This document shows positions 17,950-25,339 of a stretch of DNA of 64,000 nucleotides, piece after piece. Both the position numbers and the translations under genes were made by a program. Position 1 is the stretch's first letter. Every line of letters starts with the position of its first letter. This DNA is from VRUE01 sp963817905 (GTDB lineage Bacteria > Actinomycetota > Thermoleophilia > Solirubrobacterales > 70-9). The stretch covers positions 434,001 through 498,000 of the forward strand of contig CAWFPS010000002.1 in assembly GCA_963817905.1 (NCBI GenBank), in the 5' to 3' direction. Below the pieces are notes generated by a model that saw only the letters and a list, made by a program, of their open reading frames with translations, did not search any database and was not told where the DNA came from.

Positions 17950-17976
17950 GCGCAGCGCCACAGATCCGAGACGGTT

Positions 17977-17996
17977 TGCGCGCCACGCGTGCGCCG
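17977..17996. repeat. 20-nt dispersed hairpin repeat, copy 1
   Basis: TGCGCGCCACGCGTGCGCCG here matches 56015-56034 at 19 of 20 positions. Similarity continues into a following CCGYACGRTCGRGG stretch in both places. It can fold as a short GCGC/GCGC hairpin. It sits after the ETF-quinone oxidoreductase and before a small membrane gene. Confidence 0.6.
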
Positions 17997-18018
17997 TGGG
18001 TCCGTACGGTCGAGGGAC

Positions 18019-18216
18019 GTGCATGGAGGACTCGCCCAGATAACGACCTTGGTCGGACTGCTCGCCGGAGGCATCGCCGTCGGCGGCTTCCTCGGGCACG
18101 CCCTCCCGAGCCTGCGTGGCTCCCCTGAGCTGGCGCTTCGTCGGGCGACGACCATCGGCGGGCTCCTCGGACTGTTGGGCGTGGTGGGGCTCGCCGTCCT
18201 TTCTTCGATTATGTAA
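18019..18216 (+). CDS. Small two-helix membrane protein
   Basis: A short frame of about 65 residues, GTG start at 18019 (an upstream GTG at 17989 adds ten Arg-rich residues). It has two hydrophobic segments, TTLVGLLAGGIAVGGFLGHAL and TTIGGLLGLLGVVGLAVLSSI, joined by a short polar loop. No family was recognised. A second small membrane gene follows 30 bp later in the same direction, so the two may form a unit. The weak ribosome site makes the start uncertain. Confidence 0.5.
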   Translation: MHGGLAQITTLVGLLAGGIAVGGFLGHALPSLRGSPELALRRATTIGGLLGLLGVVGLAVLSSIM

Positions 18217-18246
18217 GTTATTGTCTGCCGATTGGAGGTTGTGCAA

Positions 18247-18468
18247 ATGAGCGAAGCAAAAGCCCTTGTCTTGTTCGCCGTGGTCTACTTCGTCCTGGTC
18301 TGCGCCGCCACGCTTCTGGCGATCGGCCTTGGTGCCGGCGGCGTTGCACTCGGCTTTCTCGCGGTTGCGGTCTGTGCTGCCGGTGGCTTCTTCTCGTCGG
18401 TCATCGTCCTCCGCTACTCGGACCAGAAACAGCGCCATAGGCGCGAAGAGATCCTCTTGTCGCGGTAG
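18247..18468 (+). CDS. Small membrane protein
   Basis: A 73-residue protein from ATG 18247, with GGAGG at 18234-18238 and 8 nt of spacing. Two long hydrophobic helices (ALVLFAVVYFVLVCAATLLAIGL and GVALGFLAVAVCAAGGFFSSVIVL) are followed by a basic tail (RYSDQKQRHRREEILLSR), predicting an N-in/C-in hairpin. No family or function was recognised. The clear ribosome site and the codon pattern support a real gene. Confidence 0.6.
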   Translation: MSEAKALVLFAVVYFVLVCAATLLAIGLGAGGVALGFLAVAVCAAGGFFSSVIVLRYSDQKQRHRREEILLSR

Positions 18469-18504
18469 GGCACTCCGGCCACTCGCGGCGGTAGCGTCCG
18501 CGGC

Positions 18505-19416
18505 GTGCTGGCACTTGGAGTACTAGCCGCAGTTGGGGCATCCCTGCTCTACAACACCTCGATCGCGCTGCAGGCGCTGGAGGTGCGGGGGGTCGACCGG
18601 GAGCACTCGCTGCGGGTCTCGCTGATCGGCCGGCTGCTGCGCAACCGGCGCTGGTTGGGGGCCACGGCACTGGGGTTGCTCGGCTGGCCGCTGGAGATCG
18701 GGGCGCTGCTGCTGGCGCCGCTGACCGTGGTGCAGCCCTGCCTGGCCAGTGGGCTCATCCTGCTGCTCTGGCTGGGGGTGAAGCGGCTGGGGGAGAGGCC
18801 CGGGCGGAGGGAGTTCCTGGCCGTTGGGGCGATCGTCGCCGGAGTGGCCGGAGTGGCGCTGGCGGCGCCGGAGCGGACCACAAACCACGCGAGCACGGTG
18901 GCTATCGCCCTCGCCCTGTTGCTCGTCGCGTTCCCGATCGCCGCTCCCTACGTGCTGCGCTCGCGCAGCGGACATTCACCCCGCCCTGGTGGGGTCAAAG
19001 TCGGATACGCGAATGCGATCGCCACGCTGGCCGTGATCAGCGCCGGCTGTGGCTACGCCTGGACGGCGATCGCGAGCAAGCTGCTGACCGACGAGCTGGC
19101 GGCGGGGGCGGTGATCGTGGCCGTTGCCTGGCTCGCCACGGCGGCTGCTTCGGAGGGGCTGGCGCTGCTCAGCGAGATGAGCGCTCTTCAGCAGCGCCCC
19201 GCGACCCACGTGGCCCCGACGATGTTCGCGGTCCAGGTTCTGATCCCCGTCCTGCTCGCACCGCTGATCTTCGGCGAGTCCTGGGGCTCGACTCCGCTCG
19301 GCGGGGCCGTGCTGGTCGGGGCGATGGCGGTCGCGGTCGCCGGAACCGTGTTGTTGGCCGGTTCGAGCGCCGTCGGCGCTGTCATAGAAAATGCTCATTC
19401 TGGGGATTCGGACTGA
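18505..19416 (+). CDS. DMT-superfamily (EamA/NIPA-like) membrane permease
   Basis: A 303-residue protein with nine or ten predicted transmembrane helices, starting at GTG 18505. It has two related halves: an N-terminal block ending APLTVVQPCLASGLILLLWLGVKRLGERP and a C-terminal block MFAVQVLIPVLLAPLIFGESWG. This LAPLTVVQP pattern is typical of DMT/NIPA-like transporters. The substrate is unknown. Its end overlaps the possible start of the aminotransferase by 26 bp, so it could belong to the same operon and export or import a precursor, but this is inference. Confidence 0.75.
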   Translation: MLALGVLAAVGASLLYNTSIALQALEVRGVDREHSLRVSLIGRLLRNRRWLGATALGLLGWPLEIGALLLAPLTVVQPCLASGLILLLWLGVKRLGERPGRREFLAVGAIVAGVAGVALAAPERTTNHASTVAIALALLLVAFPIAAPYVLRSRSGHSPRPGGVKVGYANAIATLAVISAGCGYAWTAIASKLLTDELAAGAVIVAVAWLATAAASEGLALLSEMSALQQRPATHVAPTMFAVQVLIPVLLAPLIFGESWGSTPLGGAVLVGAMAVAVAGTVLLAGSSAVGAVIENAHSGDSD

Positions 19417-20554
19417 TCCTGGTCCGGCTCCGCTGCTAGCCTTGCGGCGCCTTCGCGCCCTTTCGATTTCGTCCCGCGAACGCTTGCCCCAGCCACACTC
19501 ACGCCAAGGAGTCATCGTAGGGTCCGCAGAGACAAGCCGGATCGACGCGAGCAAGTTCGCGATCGGGTTCGATCATCGTGACCGCGCCAGGCTCTTCGAG
19601 CTCTGGACCGAGGTGCTCGATTCCGAGCAGTGGTCGGAGGGTCGGATGCTTGAGGCGTTCGAGAACCGCTGGGCGGAGTGGAACGGGCTGCCCAGCCTGG
19701 GACTCTCCAGCTGGGCCGGCGGTGCCCTGGCGGCGCTCGAGTTCGCGGGAGTGCGCGGCGAGACCGTGCTCTGCCCCTCCAACACCTTCATGGCGACCCC
19801 ATTGGCCGCGATCAAGGCCGGCGCCGAGGTCGAGTTCGTCGACTGCAACCGCTCCGACCTCTGCATGTCCTTCGACGACTTCGAGCGCAAGGCCGAGGCG
19901 CACAAGCCGAGAGCCGCGATCCTGGTCCACATCGGCGGCCACATCGGCTTCGACTCCGAGCGCATCGCCGCCTACTGCCGCGAGAACGGGATCTTCCTGC
20001 TCGAGGACTGCGCCCACGCCCACGGCGCCGAGTGGAACGGGAGCAGGCCCGGCGGCTTCGGCGACGCCGGGGTCTACTCGCTGTACGCGACCAAGACGGT
20101 CTCCACCGGCGAGGGCGGCGTGCTCGTCTCCTCCAGCGAGGACCTGATCGAGTTCGCTCGCAAGTTCCGCAACTACGGCAAGTTCGAGCACGAGGTCGAC
20201 GGGCTCAACTTCCGCATGAGCGAGTTCACCGCGGCGCTGGCCCTGGTCCAGGCAGATCGCATGGAGGAGGTCGTCGCCTGGAAGAACTCCTACGCGAGCG
20301 AGCACCTCGATCCGCTCCATCCCGCCCGGCTGGAGCTGCCCGAGGGGATGACCTCGGGCCTCTACAAGTACATCGTCTTCGAGGAGATCGAGAAGTCCAC
20401 CGGCCGCGTCTACGAAGAGCCCTGTCACCGCATCATGGGCCGCTCCGCCGACCTGCCGAACACCGACTGGGTGGCCGCGAACCACTGGTGCGTGCCGCTC
20501 TACTACCGCCCGGAGAGCCGCGAAGCGGCGCTCGGCAAGGAGGAGCAAGCATGA
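19391..20554 (+). CDS. DegT/DnrJ/EryC1-type sugar aminotransferase
   Basis: A PLP enzyme of up to 387 residues. Homology-like sequence begins near SRIDASKFAIGFDHRD, so the true start may be downstream of ATG 19391; no in-frame ATG or GTG lies near the AAGGAG at 19505, leaving it unresolved. Visible motifs: ALAALEFAGVRGETVLCPSNTFMATPLAAIKAGAEVEFVDC, the cofactor Asp in LLEDCAHAHGAEW, and the Schiff-base Lys in SLYATKTVSTGEGG. The family transaminates keto-sugars on nucleotide carriers. It overlaps the next gene by ATGA. Together with the epimerase/glycosyltransferase fusion and deacetylase it suggests an amino-sugar envelope glycan pathway. Confidence 0.87.
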   Translation: MLILGIRTDPGPAPLLALRRLRALSISSRERLPQPHSRQGVIVGSAETSRIDASKFAIGFDHRDRARLFELWTEVLDSEQWSEGRMLEAFENRWAEWNGLPSLGLSSWAGGALAALEFAGVRGETVLCPSNTFMATPLAAIKAGAEVEFVDCNRSDLCMSFDDFERKAEAHKPRAAILVHIGGHIGFDSERIAAYCRENGIFLLEDCAHAHGAEWNGSRPGGFGDAGVYSLYATKTVSTGEGGVLVSSSEDLIEFARKFRNYGKFEHEVDGLNFRMSEFTAALALVQADRMEEVVAWKNSYASEHLDPLHPARLELPEGMTSGLYKYIVFEEIEKSTGRVYEEPCHRIMGRSADLPNTDWVAANHWCVPLYYRPESREAALGKEEQA

Positions 20555-22890
20555 GGGTCCTGGTAACCGGCGGCGGCGGCTTCATCGGCTCCCACGTGGT
20601 CGACCGGCTGATCGAGCGCGGCGTCACGCCGCGGATCTTCGACCTCAGCGCCTCCCCCTACCACTCGCCGCTGGAAGTCGAGACCTTCACCGGCAGCATC
20701 ACCGACCCGGCCAACCTCGACCTGGCGATGCGCGACTGCGACGCGGTGATTCACCTCGCCGCCGTCGCCGACGTCGGTCACGTCCTCGCCGACCCGGTCC
20801 TGGCCGAGGAGGTCAACACCCGCGGCACGCTCAACGTGCTCGAGGCCGCCTGCCGGGCCAAGGCCGGCCGCGTCGTCTACGGCTCGACCACCTGGGTCTA
20901 CAGCGACTGCGTCGAGCAGGACGTCAGCGAGGAGACGCCGATCCCGGCGCCCCGCCACCTCTACACCGCGACCAAGCTGGCCGGCGAGACCTACTGCGCG
21001 GGCTACGCCGAGCTGTACGAGCTGGAGAGCACCGTGCTGCGCTTCGGCATCCCCTACGGCCCCCGTGCCCGCGCCGCCGGCGTGGTCGCCAAGTTCACCG
21101 ACCTCGCCTTCGAAGGCAAGCCGCTGACGATCGCCGGCGACGGCAGCACGACCCGCAGCTTCATCTACGTCGAGGACCTCGCCGACGGGATCGTCGCCGC
21201 GCTGGCGCCCGAGGCCGCCGGCCGCACCTACAACCTCTCCGGCGACGAGGTCGTGACGATCCTCGAAATCGCCGAGCGGGTGCAGGAAAATACCGACAAC
21301 TGCGAGATCGTCCACACGCCGCCGCGCCCGGGCGACTTCCCCGGCAAGGCGATCTCCAACGAGCGGGCGCTCGCCGAGCTCGGCTGGAAGGCCGGGACGA
21401 GCTTCAAGGACGGGGTCCGCAAGTACGTCGAATGGGTCCGCAGCAGCACCCGGCCGCCCGACCCGATCCCCGGCAAGCAGCCCTCGCTGAACGGCAACGA
21501 ACACGCGGCCGGCGCCCTGCTCGCCGGTGCCGCACGGGCCGAGGAGCGCTCGCCCCGGGTGCTGATCCTCAGCGCCGACATCGGCGAGGGCCACGACCTG
21601 CCGGCACGGATCATCAAAGCCGACCTCGAAGAGGAGGTTCCCGGGGTCGAGGTGGAGATCGCCAACGGACTCGAGGCGATGGGCAAGCTCTCCGCCGCGG
21701 TCCTGCGCAACGGCTCCAAGGTGACCTTCCGCTGGATGCCCTGGCTGTTCGACGCCCAGTACTGGCTGATCACCAAGTTCGCTCCCGCTCGCTGGCTCTT
21801 TCACCACATGGGCTACGTCTTCTCGGGCCGCGGCCTGCTCAAGGCGATCGAGGCCTATGACCCCGACGCGGTCATCTCCACTTACCCCGGGGTGACCGCG
21901 GTGCTGGGCATGCTGCGCGAGAACCGCCGCCTCGACATCCCGGTGCAGTCGGCGATCACCGACCTGGCCGGGCTGCGCTACTGGGCGCACCCTGGGGTCG
22001 ACCTCCACTACGTCACCCACCCGGAGTCAATCGAGGAGGTCGAGAAGCTGGTCGGCCCTGGAACCGTCGAGTGGGTCCGGCCGCCGATCTCGCGCGAGTT
22101 CCTGATGCCGCGCACCCGCCGCGACGCGCGCCAGGCACTCGACGTCCCGGCCCACGCCCGGGTCGTGCTCGTCTCCGGCGGTGGCTGGGGGATCGGTGAC
22201 CTCGAGGGCGCGATCCGCTCGGCCCTCTCCGAGGACGCCCTGGTCGTCTGCATCACCGGCCGCAACGACATCGCCCGCGAGAAGCTGGAACGCAGCTTCG
22301 CCGGCAACGAGCAGGTCCGCATCCTCGGCTTCACCGAGCAGATGAGCGACTGGATGGCCGCCGCCGACGCGATGATCCACGCGACCGCCGGCCTGACCGT
22401 GCTCGAGGCCCACATCCGCGGCTGCCCGGTCGTCTCCTACGGCTTCTCGGCCGGCCACCTGCGCGCCAACAACGCGGCCTTCGAGCGCTTCGGCCTGGCC
22501 GAGGTTGCCGGCTCCCAGCACGAGCTGGAGTCGGTCCTGCGCCACCTCACCCGCGAGCGGCGCTCGCCGGACTCCTCCTTCGCCTCGCTGCCCTCGATCG
22601 CGTCCCGGGCGCTCTCGGTGCGGCCGCGGGTTCGCCCGCAGCCGGTCTGGCGCCTGCGCGCCGAGCGGGTGGCCACCGCCGTCACCCTCGCGGTGCTGGC
22701 GGTCGTGATGCTGTTCACGGTGATCGACCGCGAAGCCCCCTACAAGGTGATCGCCAAGCCGCTCGAGGGCCGCATCCACATCGGCAAGGACAACGACGAA
22801 TCGACGCCGGGGGTCTCCAAGGCGGCCCCGGCGACCCCGGCGGAAGCGGCGCCCACGGCGCAGCACAGCAGCGCCGGCGAAGGCCATTGA
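20551..22890 (+). CDS. Fusion of NAD-dependent sugar epimerase and MGDG-synthase/MurG-like glycosyltransferase
   Basis: One uninterrupted 779-residue frame. Residues 1-~305 are an extended SDR: TGGGGFIGSH cofactor motif, GSTTWVYSD, and the YTATK catalytic pair. After a linker, residues ~334-690 form a GT-B glycosyltransferase: LILSADIGEGHDLPARII at the start, VLVSGGGWGIGDLEGAI, and MIHATAGLTVLEAHIRGCPVVSYGFSAGH near the donor site, as in MGDG synthase/MurG-like enzymes. A transmembrane helix (about 700-720) and an Ala/Pro-rich tail follow. It starts inside the aminotransferase stop and its TGA overlaps the deacetylase start. It probably makes and transfers a modified sugar at the membrane. 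Confidence 0.85.
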   Translation: MRVLVTGGGGFIGSHVVDRLIERGVTPRIFDLSASPYHSPLEVETFTGSITDPANLDLAMRDCDAVIHLAAVADVGHVLADPVLAEEVNTRGTLNVLEAACRAKAGRVVYGSTTWVYSDCVEQDVSEETPIPAPRHLYTATKLAGETYCAGYAELYELESTVLRFGIPYGPRARAAGVVAKFTDLAFEGKPLTIAGDGSTTRSFIYVEDLADGIVAALAPEAAGRTYNLSGDEVVTILEIAERVQENTDNCEIVHTPPRPGDFPGKAISNERALAELGWKAGTSFKDGVRKYVEWVRSSTRPPDPIPGKQPSLNGNEHAAGALLAGAARAEERSPRVLILSADIGEGHDLPARIIKADLEEEVPGVEVEIANGLEAMGKLSAAVLRNGSKVTFRWMPWLFDAQYWLITKFAPARWLFHHMGYVFSGRGLLKAIEAYDPDAVISTYPGVTAVLGMLRENRRLDIPVQSAITDLAGLRYWAHPGVDLHYVTHPESIEEVEKLVGPGTVEWVRPPISREFLMPRTRRDARQALDVPAHARVVLVSGGGWGIGDLEGAIRSALSEDALVVCITGRNDIAREKLERSFAGNEQVRILGFTEQMSDWMAAADAMIHATAGLTVLEAHIRGCPVVSYGFSAGHLRANNAAFERFGLAEVAGSQHELESVLRHLTRERRSPDSSFASLPSIASRALSVRPRVRPQPVWRLRAERVATAVTLAVLAVVMLFTVIDREAPYKVIAKPLEGRIHIGKDNDESTPGVSKAAPATPAEAAPTAQHSSAGEGH

Positions 22891-23588
22891 GCAGAGCGCT
22901 GCTCGGTGCCGGCGCCTCTGCCGCGACGGTCTTGCATGCCGGCCCGGCGCTGGCGCCGGTCGTTCCGGGCCTCGGCGCCGCGCTGGGAATCGAGATGCGA
23001 CAGGAGGACGATCCCGGCGTCGCCCTCACCTTCGACGATGGCCCGCACCCGCAGGGCACCCCCGCGGTACTCGAGGTGCTGCGCGAGCACGGTGCGACGG
23101 CGACCTTCTTCCTCGCCGGCGAGCAGGTCGTGCGCCGGCCCGCGCTGGCCGCCGAGATCATTGCGGCTGGGCACCGGGTCGAGCTGCACTGCTTTCGCCA
23201 CCGTAACCATCTCCGACTCCGCGTCGCGGACTTCCTCGAAGATGCAGAACGAGCCCGGGTGGCGATAGAGGAGGCCAGCGGCCAGGCAATCGCCTGCTTC
23301 CGCCCGCCCTACGGGATCTTCAGCTCCGCGACCCTCCGCGCCGTCCGGCGGCGTGGTTGGCGGCCGGTGCTGTGGTCGCGCTGGGGGCGGGACTGGGACC
23401 GCCGCGCGAGCGCAGGGTCAATCGCTCGTCGCGCCAGCGCCCGCATCGAGGCCGGCGACATCCTCCTCCTCCACGATGCCGACTACTACAGCGCGCGCGG
23501 CTCCTGGGTGCGCACGGCGGCGGCGCTGCCGATGATTCTCGCCGAGCTGGAGGCGCGGGGGCTGAGGACTACCTCACTGCGCCGCTGA
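22887..23588 (+). CDS. Polysaccharide deacetylase (NodB/CE4 family)
   Basis: A 233-residue protein with a TTG start overlapping the fusion gene stop (TTGA). The NodB core is present: LTFDDGPHPQGTPAVLEVL (metal Asp and base Asp), ATATFFLAGEQVVRRPALAAEI, then HRVELHCFRHRNHLRL in place of the usual H-S/T-x-x-x-H block, and CFRPPYGIFSSATL (RPPYG). IEAGDILLLHDADYY supplies the final His. The N-terminal hydrophobic stretch may anchor it. It would remove N-acetyl groups from an envelope glycan or its lipid-linked precursor, fitting the two sugar genes before it. Confidence 0.87.
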   Translation: MSRALLGAGASAATVLHAGPALAPVVPGLGAALGIEMRQEDDPGVALTFDDGPHPQGTPAVLEVLREHGATATFFLAGEQVVRRPALAAEIIAAGHRVELHCFRHRNHLRLRVADFLEDAERARVAIEEASGQAIACFRPPYGIFSSATLRAVRRRGWRPVLWSRWGRDWDRRASAGSIARRASARIEAGDILLLHDADYYSARGSWVRTAAALPMILAELEARGLRTTSLRR

Positions 23589-23768
23589 GACGGCGGCGCG
23601 AGCGTCCACACGTCGCAGCCGGCAAACGCTTCGTCGAGGCGTCGCGCCATCGTGCTGCGAGGCCGATCCTGGTCGAAGATTTCCCTAGGCATGACTCTCC
23701 GTCCTGTAGGGGGCGTTATGGAACCTTCACCCCTCGGTCGGACGAAAAACATGCACGTAGCGGAAAAG

Positions 23769-23787
23769 AACGCGCAGCTTGCGCGTT
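23769..23787. terminator. Bidirectional hairpin terminator
   Basis: AACGCGCA (23769-23776) pairs with TGCGCGTT (23780-23787) across a 3-nt loop. It is followed by TT on the plus strand and preceded by AAAAG, which would be a short U-run on the minus strand. It lies between the convergent deacetylase and hydrolase genes. The 180 bp before it (23589-23768) contain no gene I can support. Confidence 0.6.
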
Positions 23788-23792
23788 TTGCC

Positions 23793-24635
23793 TCAACTCG
23801 TGGACACGAATCCGGCGATCTCCTCGGCGAGCCGGCCCGGTTGGTCGAGTGCGACAAAAGTCTTTGCGTCGGGAATCTCGACCAGGCGCGCATTCGGGGT
23901 CTCCCTTGCCAGCCGTTCCCCGTAGGAGAGCGGGAAGTACTTATCGCCCGGCGCCCAGGTGAGCAGCAGCGGTAGCTGGGAGGAGCTCAGCTTCTCGGCC
24001 GCCTCCAGGGTGTAGCGCTTGTTCATCCCCGCGGTCACCTTCTTCGCGTCGTGCTTGACGCCGCGGTCGCTGAGGCCCGGTTTCATCCAGGAGGCGACGA
24101 GATCGGCCGGGATCTCGGTGCGAGCGAAGGGCTTGAAGGCGGCGCGGGCCAGCGCTCCAATCCGGAACGGGGCGGAGAGCACGGTCATCCCGCCCGGCAG
24201 CTTGGCAATCGGCGGCATCGCCTTGAAGATCCCGGGTGGGAAGTTCTCATGGGTGTCGCAGTTGGTCAGCACCAGGCGGCCGATCCGCTCGGGGTGGCGA
24301 GTGGCCAGGACCTGGGACATCGCGCCGCCGGAGTCGTTGCCGACGATCGTCACGTCGTCCAGCTCGAGTGCCTCGAGGAAGCTGTCGACGATCGCCGCGA
24401 TGCCGTAGGGGGAGAGGTCGGCATCGGGCTTCATCGCGATCTGCTGGGCGCCCATCGGCCAGTCCGGCGCGATGCAGCGGCAGCGGTCGGAGAGCGCATC
24501 GACCACCCCGTCCCAGAGCCGTCCGTCGACGAGGAATCCATGCACGAAGACCACCGGCTTCCCCTCGCCGGCTTCCCGGTACCGGATCCGCCCCGCAGGC
24601 AGATCGATCTCGTGGCGTTGGTCTGGCTGGCTCAT
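23793..24635 (-). CDS. Alpha/beta-fold hydrolase with atypical catalytic residues
   Basis: A 280-residue protein; start at the ATG with AGGAGGAT 8 nt upstream. The oxyanion region reads VVFVHGFLVDGRLWD. The nucleophile elbow is VGNDSGGAM, which puts Asp101 (not Ser) at the Sm-x-Nu-x-Sm position, as in haloalkane dehalogenase/epoxide hydrolase-like enzymes. Where the His is expected, the C-terminus reads IPDAKTFVALDQPGRLAEEI, with Thr in the His place. So hydrolysis may be altered or absent. It is divergent from a TetR regulator whose operator-like palindrome lies in the shared upstream region. Confidence 0.8.
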   Translation of the reverse strand: MSQPDQRHEIDLPAGRIRYREAGEGKPVVFVHGFLVDGRLWDGVVDALSDRCRCIAPDWPMGAQQIAMKPDADLSPYGIAAIVDSFLEALELDDVTIVGNDSGGAMSQVLATRHPERIGRLVLTNCDTHENFPPGIFKAMPPIAKLPGGMTVLSAPFRIGALARAAFKPFARTEIPADLVASWMKPGLSDRGVKHDAKKVTAGMNKRYTLEAAEKLSSSQLPLLLTWAPGDKYFPLSYGERLARETPNARLVEIPDAKTFVALDQPGRLAEEIAGFVSTS

Positions 24636-24652
24636 CGATAATCCTCCTAGGG

Positions 24653-24704
24653 CGAACTGCATCGACTTCTCGGCCTGCTGGGCCTAGAAATCGATGCAGT
24701 TGGG
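24653..24704. repeat. Palindromic repeat family P, copy 2
   Basis: Arms CGAACTGCATCGACTTCT and AGAAATCGATGCAGTTGGG enclose GCCTGCTGGGCC. It is the same family as 6246-6300 and 61502-61553 and shares the loop sequence of copy 3 read on the reverse strand. It lies upstream of the hydrolase start, between divergent genes. Confidence 0.88.
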
Positions 24705-24724
24705 TTTGCGGAGCCGCTAAGATA

Positions 24725-24739
24725 CATACAGACTGTATG
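24725..24739. promoter_or_regulatory. TetR-type operator overlapping the regulator start codon
   Basis: CATACAGACTGTATG is a perfect 7-bp inverted repeat around one base. Its last three bases are the ATG of the TetR gene at 24737. Binding here would block initiation of a leaderless or short-leader TetR transcript and could also affect the divergent hydrolase. Confidence 0.65.
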
Positions 24740-25339
24740 AATGTCAAACGGACACAGGCGGAGCGCTCGGGGGCGACTCGCGAGGCGCTGGTCGCGGCGG
24801 CCCGCCCGCTGTTCGCCGATCGCGGTTACGCCGGGGTCGGGACCGAGGAGATCGTTCGCTCGGCGGGCGTCACCCGGGGGGCGCTCTACCACCACTTCGA
24901 GGGCAAGCGCGGGCTCTTCGAGGCCGTCTACGAACGGGTCGAGGCGGAGCTGGCCGAGCGGATCGCCGTCGGGGCCCTTGAGGCCAATGCCGCCTCGCCG
25001 CTGGAGGCGATGCACGCCGGCACCGAGATGCTGCTCGCCGCCAGCACCGAGCCGGAGACCCAGCGGATCGCGCTGCTCGACGGGCCCGCGGTGCTGGGTT
25101 GGGACCGCTGGCGCGAGATCGCCGCGGAGCATGGCCTCGGCCTGATCGAAGCGACCCTGCAGGCGGCGATCGAGGCTGGTGAAATCGACCCCCAGCCGGT
25201 CCGCCCCCTTGCCCACGTGCTGATCGGGGCGCTCGACGAGGCGGCGATGCTGGTCGCACGGGCGGATGATCCTGAGCAGATGCGGGCCGAAGTCGGCCGG
25301 ACCCTCGCCGCGCTGCTCGACGGCCTCAGCCGCGGGTAA
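24737..25339 (+). CDS. TetR/AcrR-family transcriptional regulator
   Basis: A 200-residue repressor. The N-terminal HTH is complete: REALVAAARPLFADRGYAGVGTEEIVRSAGVTRGALYHHFEGKRGLFEAVYERVEAEL. The ligand-binding C-terminal domain is of the TetR type with APDLGWDRWREI-like sequence (AVLGWDRWREIAAEHG). There is no ribosome site before the ATG, and the start codon lies at the edge of a perfect operator palindrome, implying autoregulation. The divergent alpha/beta hydrolase is the likely target. The 3' end overlaps the convergent GGDEF gene by 14 bp. Confidence 0.92.
   Translation: MNVKRTQAERSGATREALVAAARPLFADRGYAGVGTEEIVRSAGVTRGALYHHFEGKRGLFEAVYERVEAELAERIAVGALEANAASPLEAMHAGTEMLLAASTEPETQRIALLDGPAVLGWDRWREIAAEHGLGLIEATLQAAIEAGEIDPQPVRPLAHVLIGALDEAAMLVARADDPEQMRAEVGRTLAALLDGLSRG

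Noticed and set aside
23589..23768. Possible small minus-strand gene behind the deacetylase (MPREIFDQDRPRSTMARRL...)
   Set aside because: It runs into the deacetylase on the opposite strand and shows no recognisable domain; probably a shadow frame.
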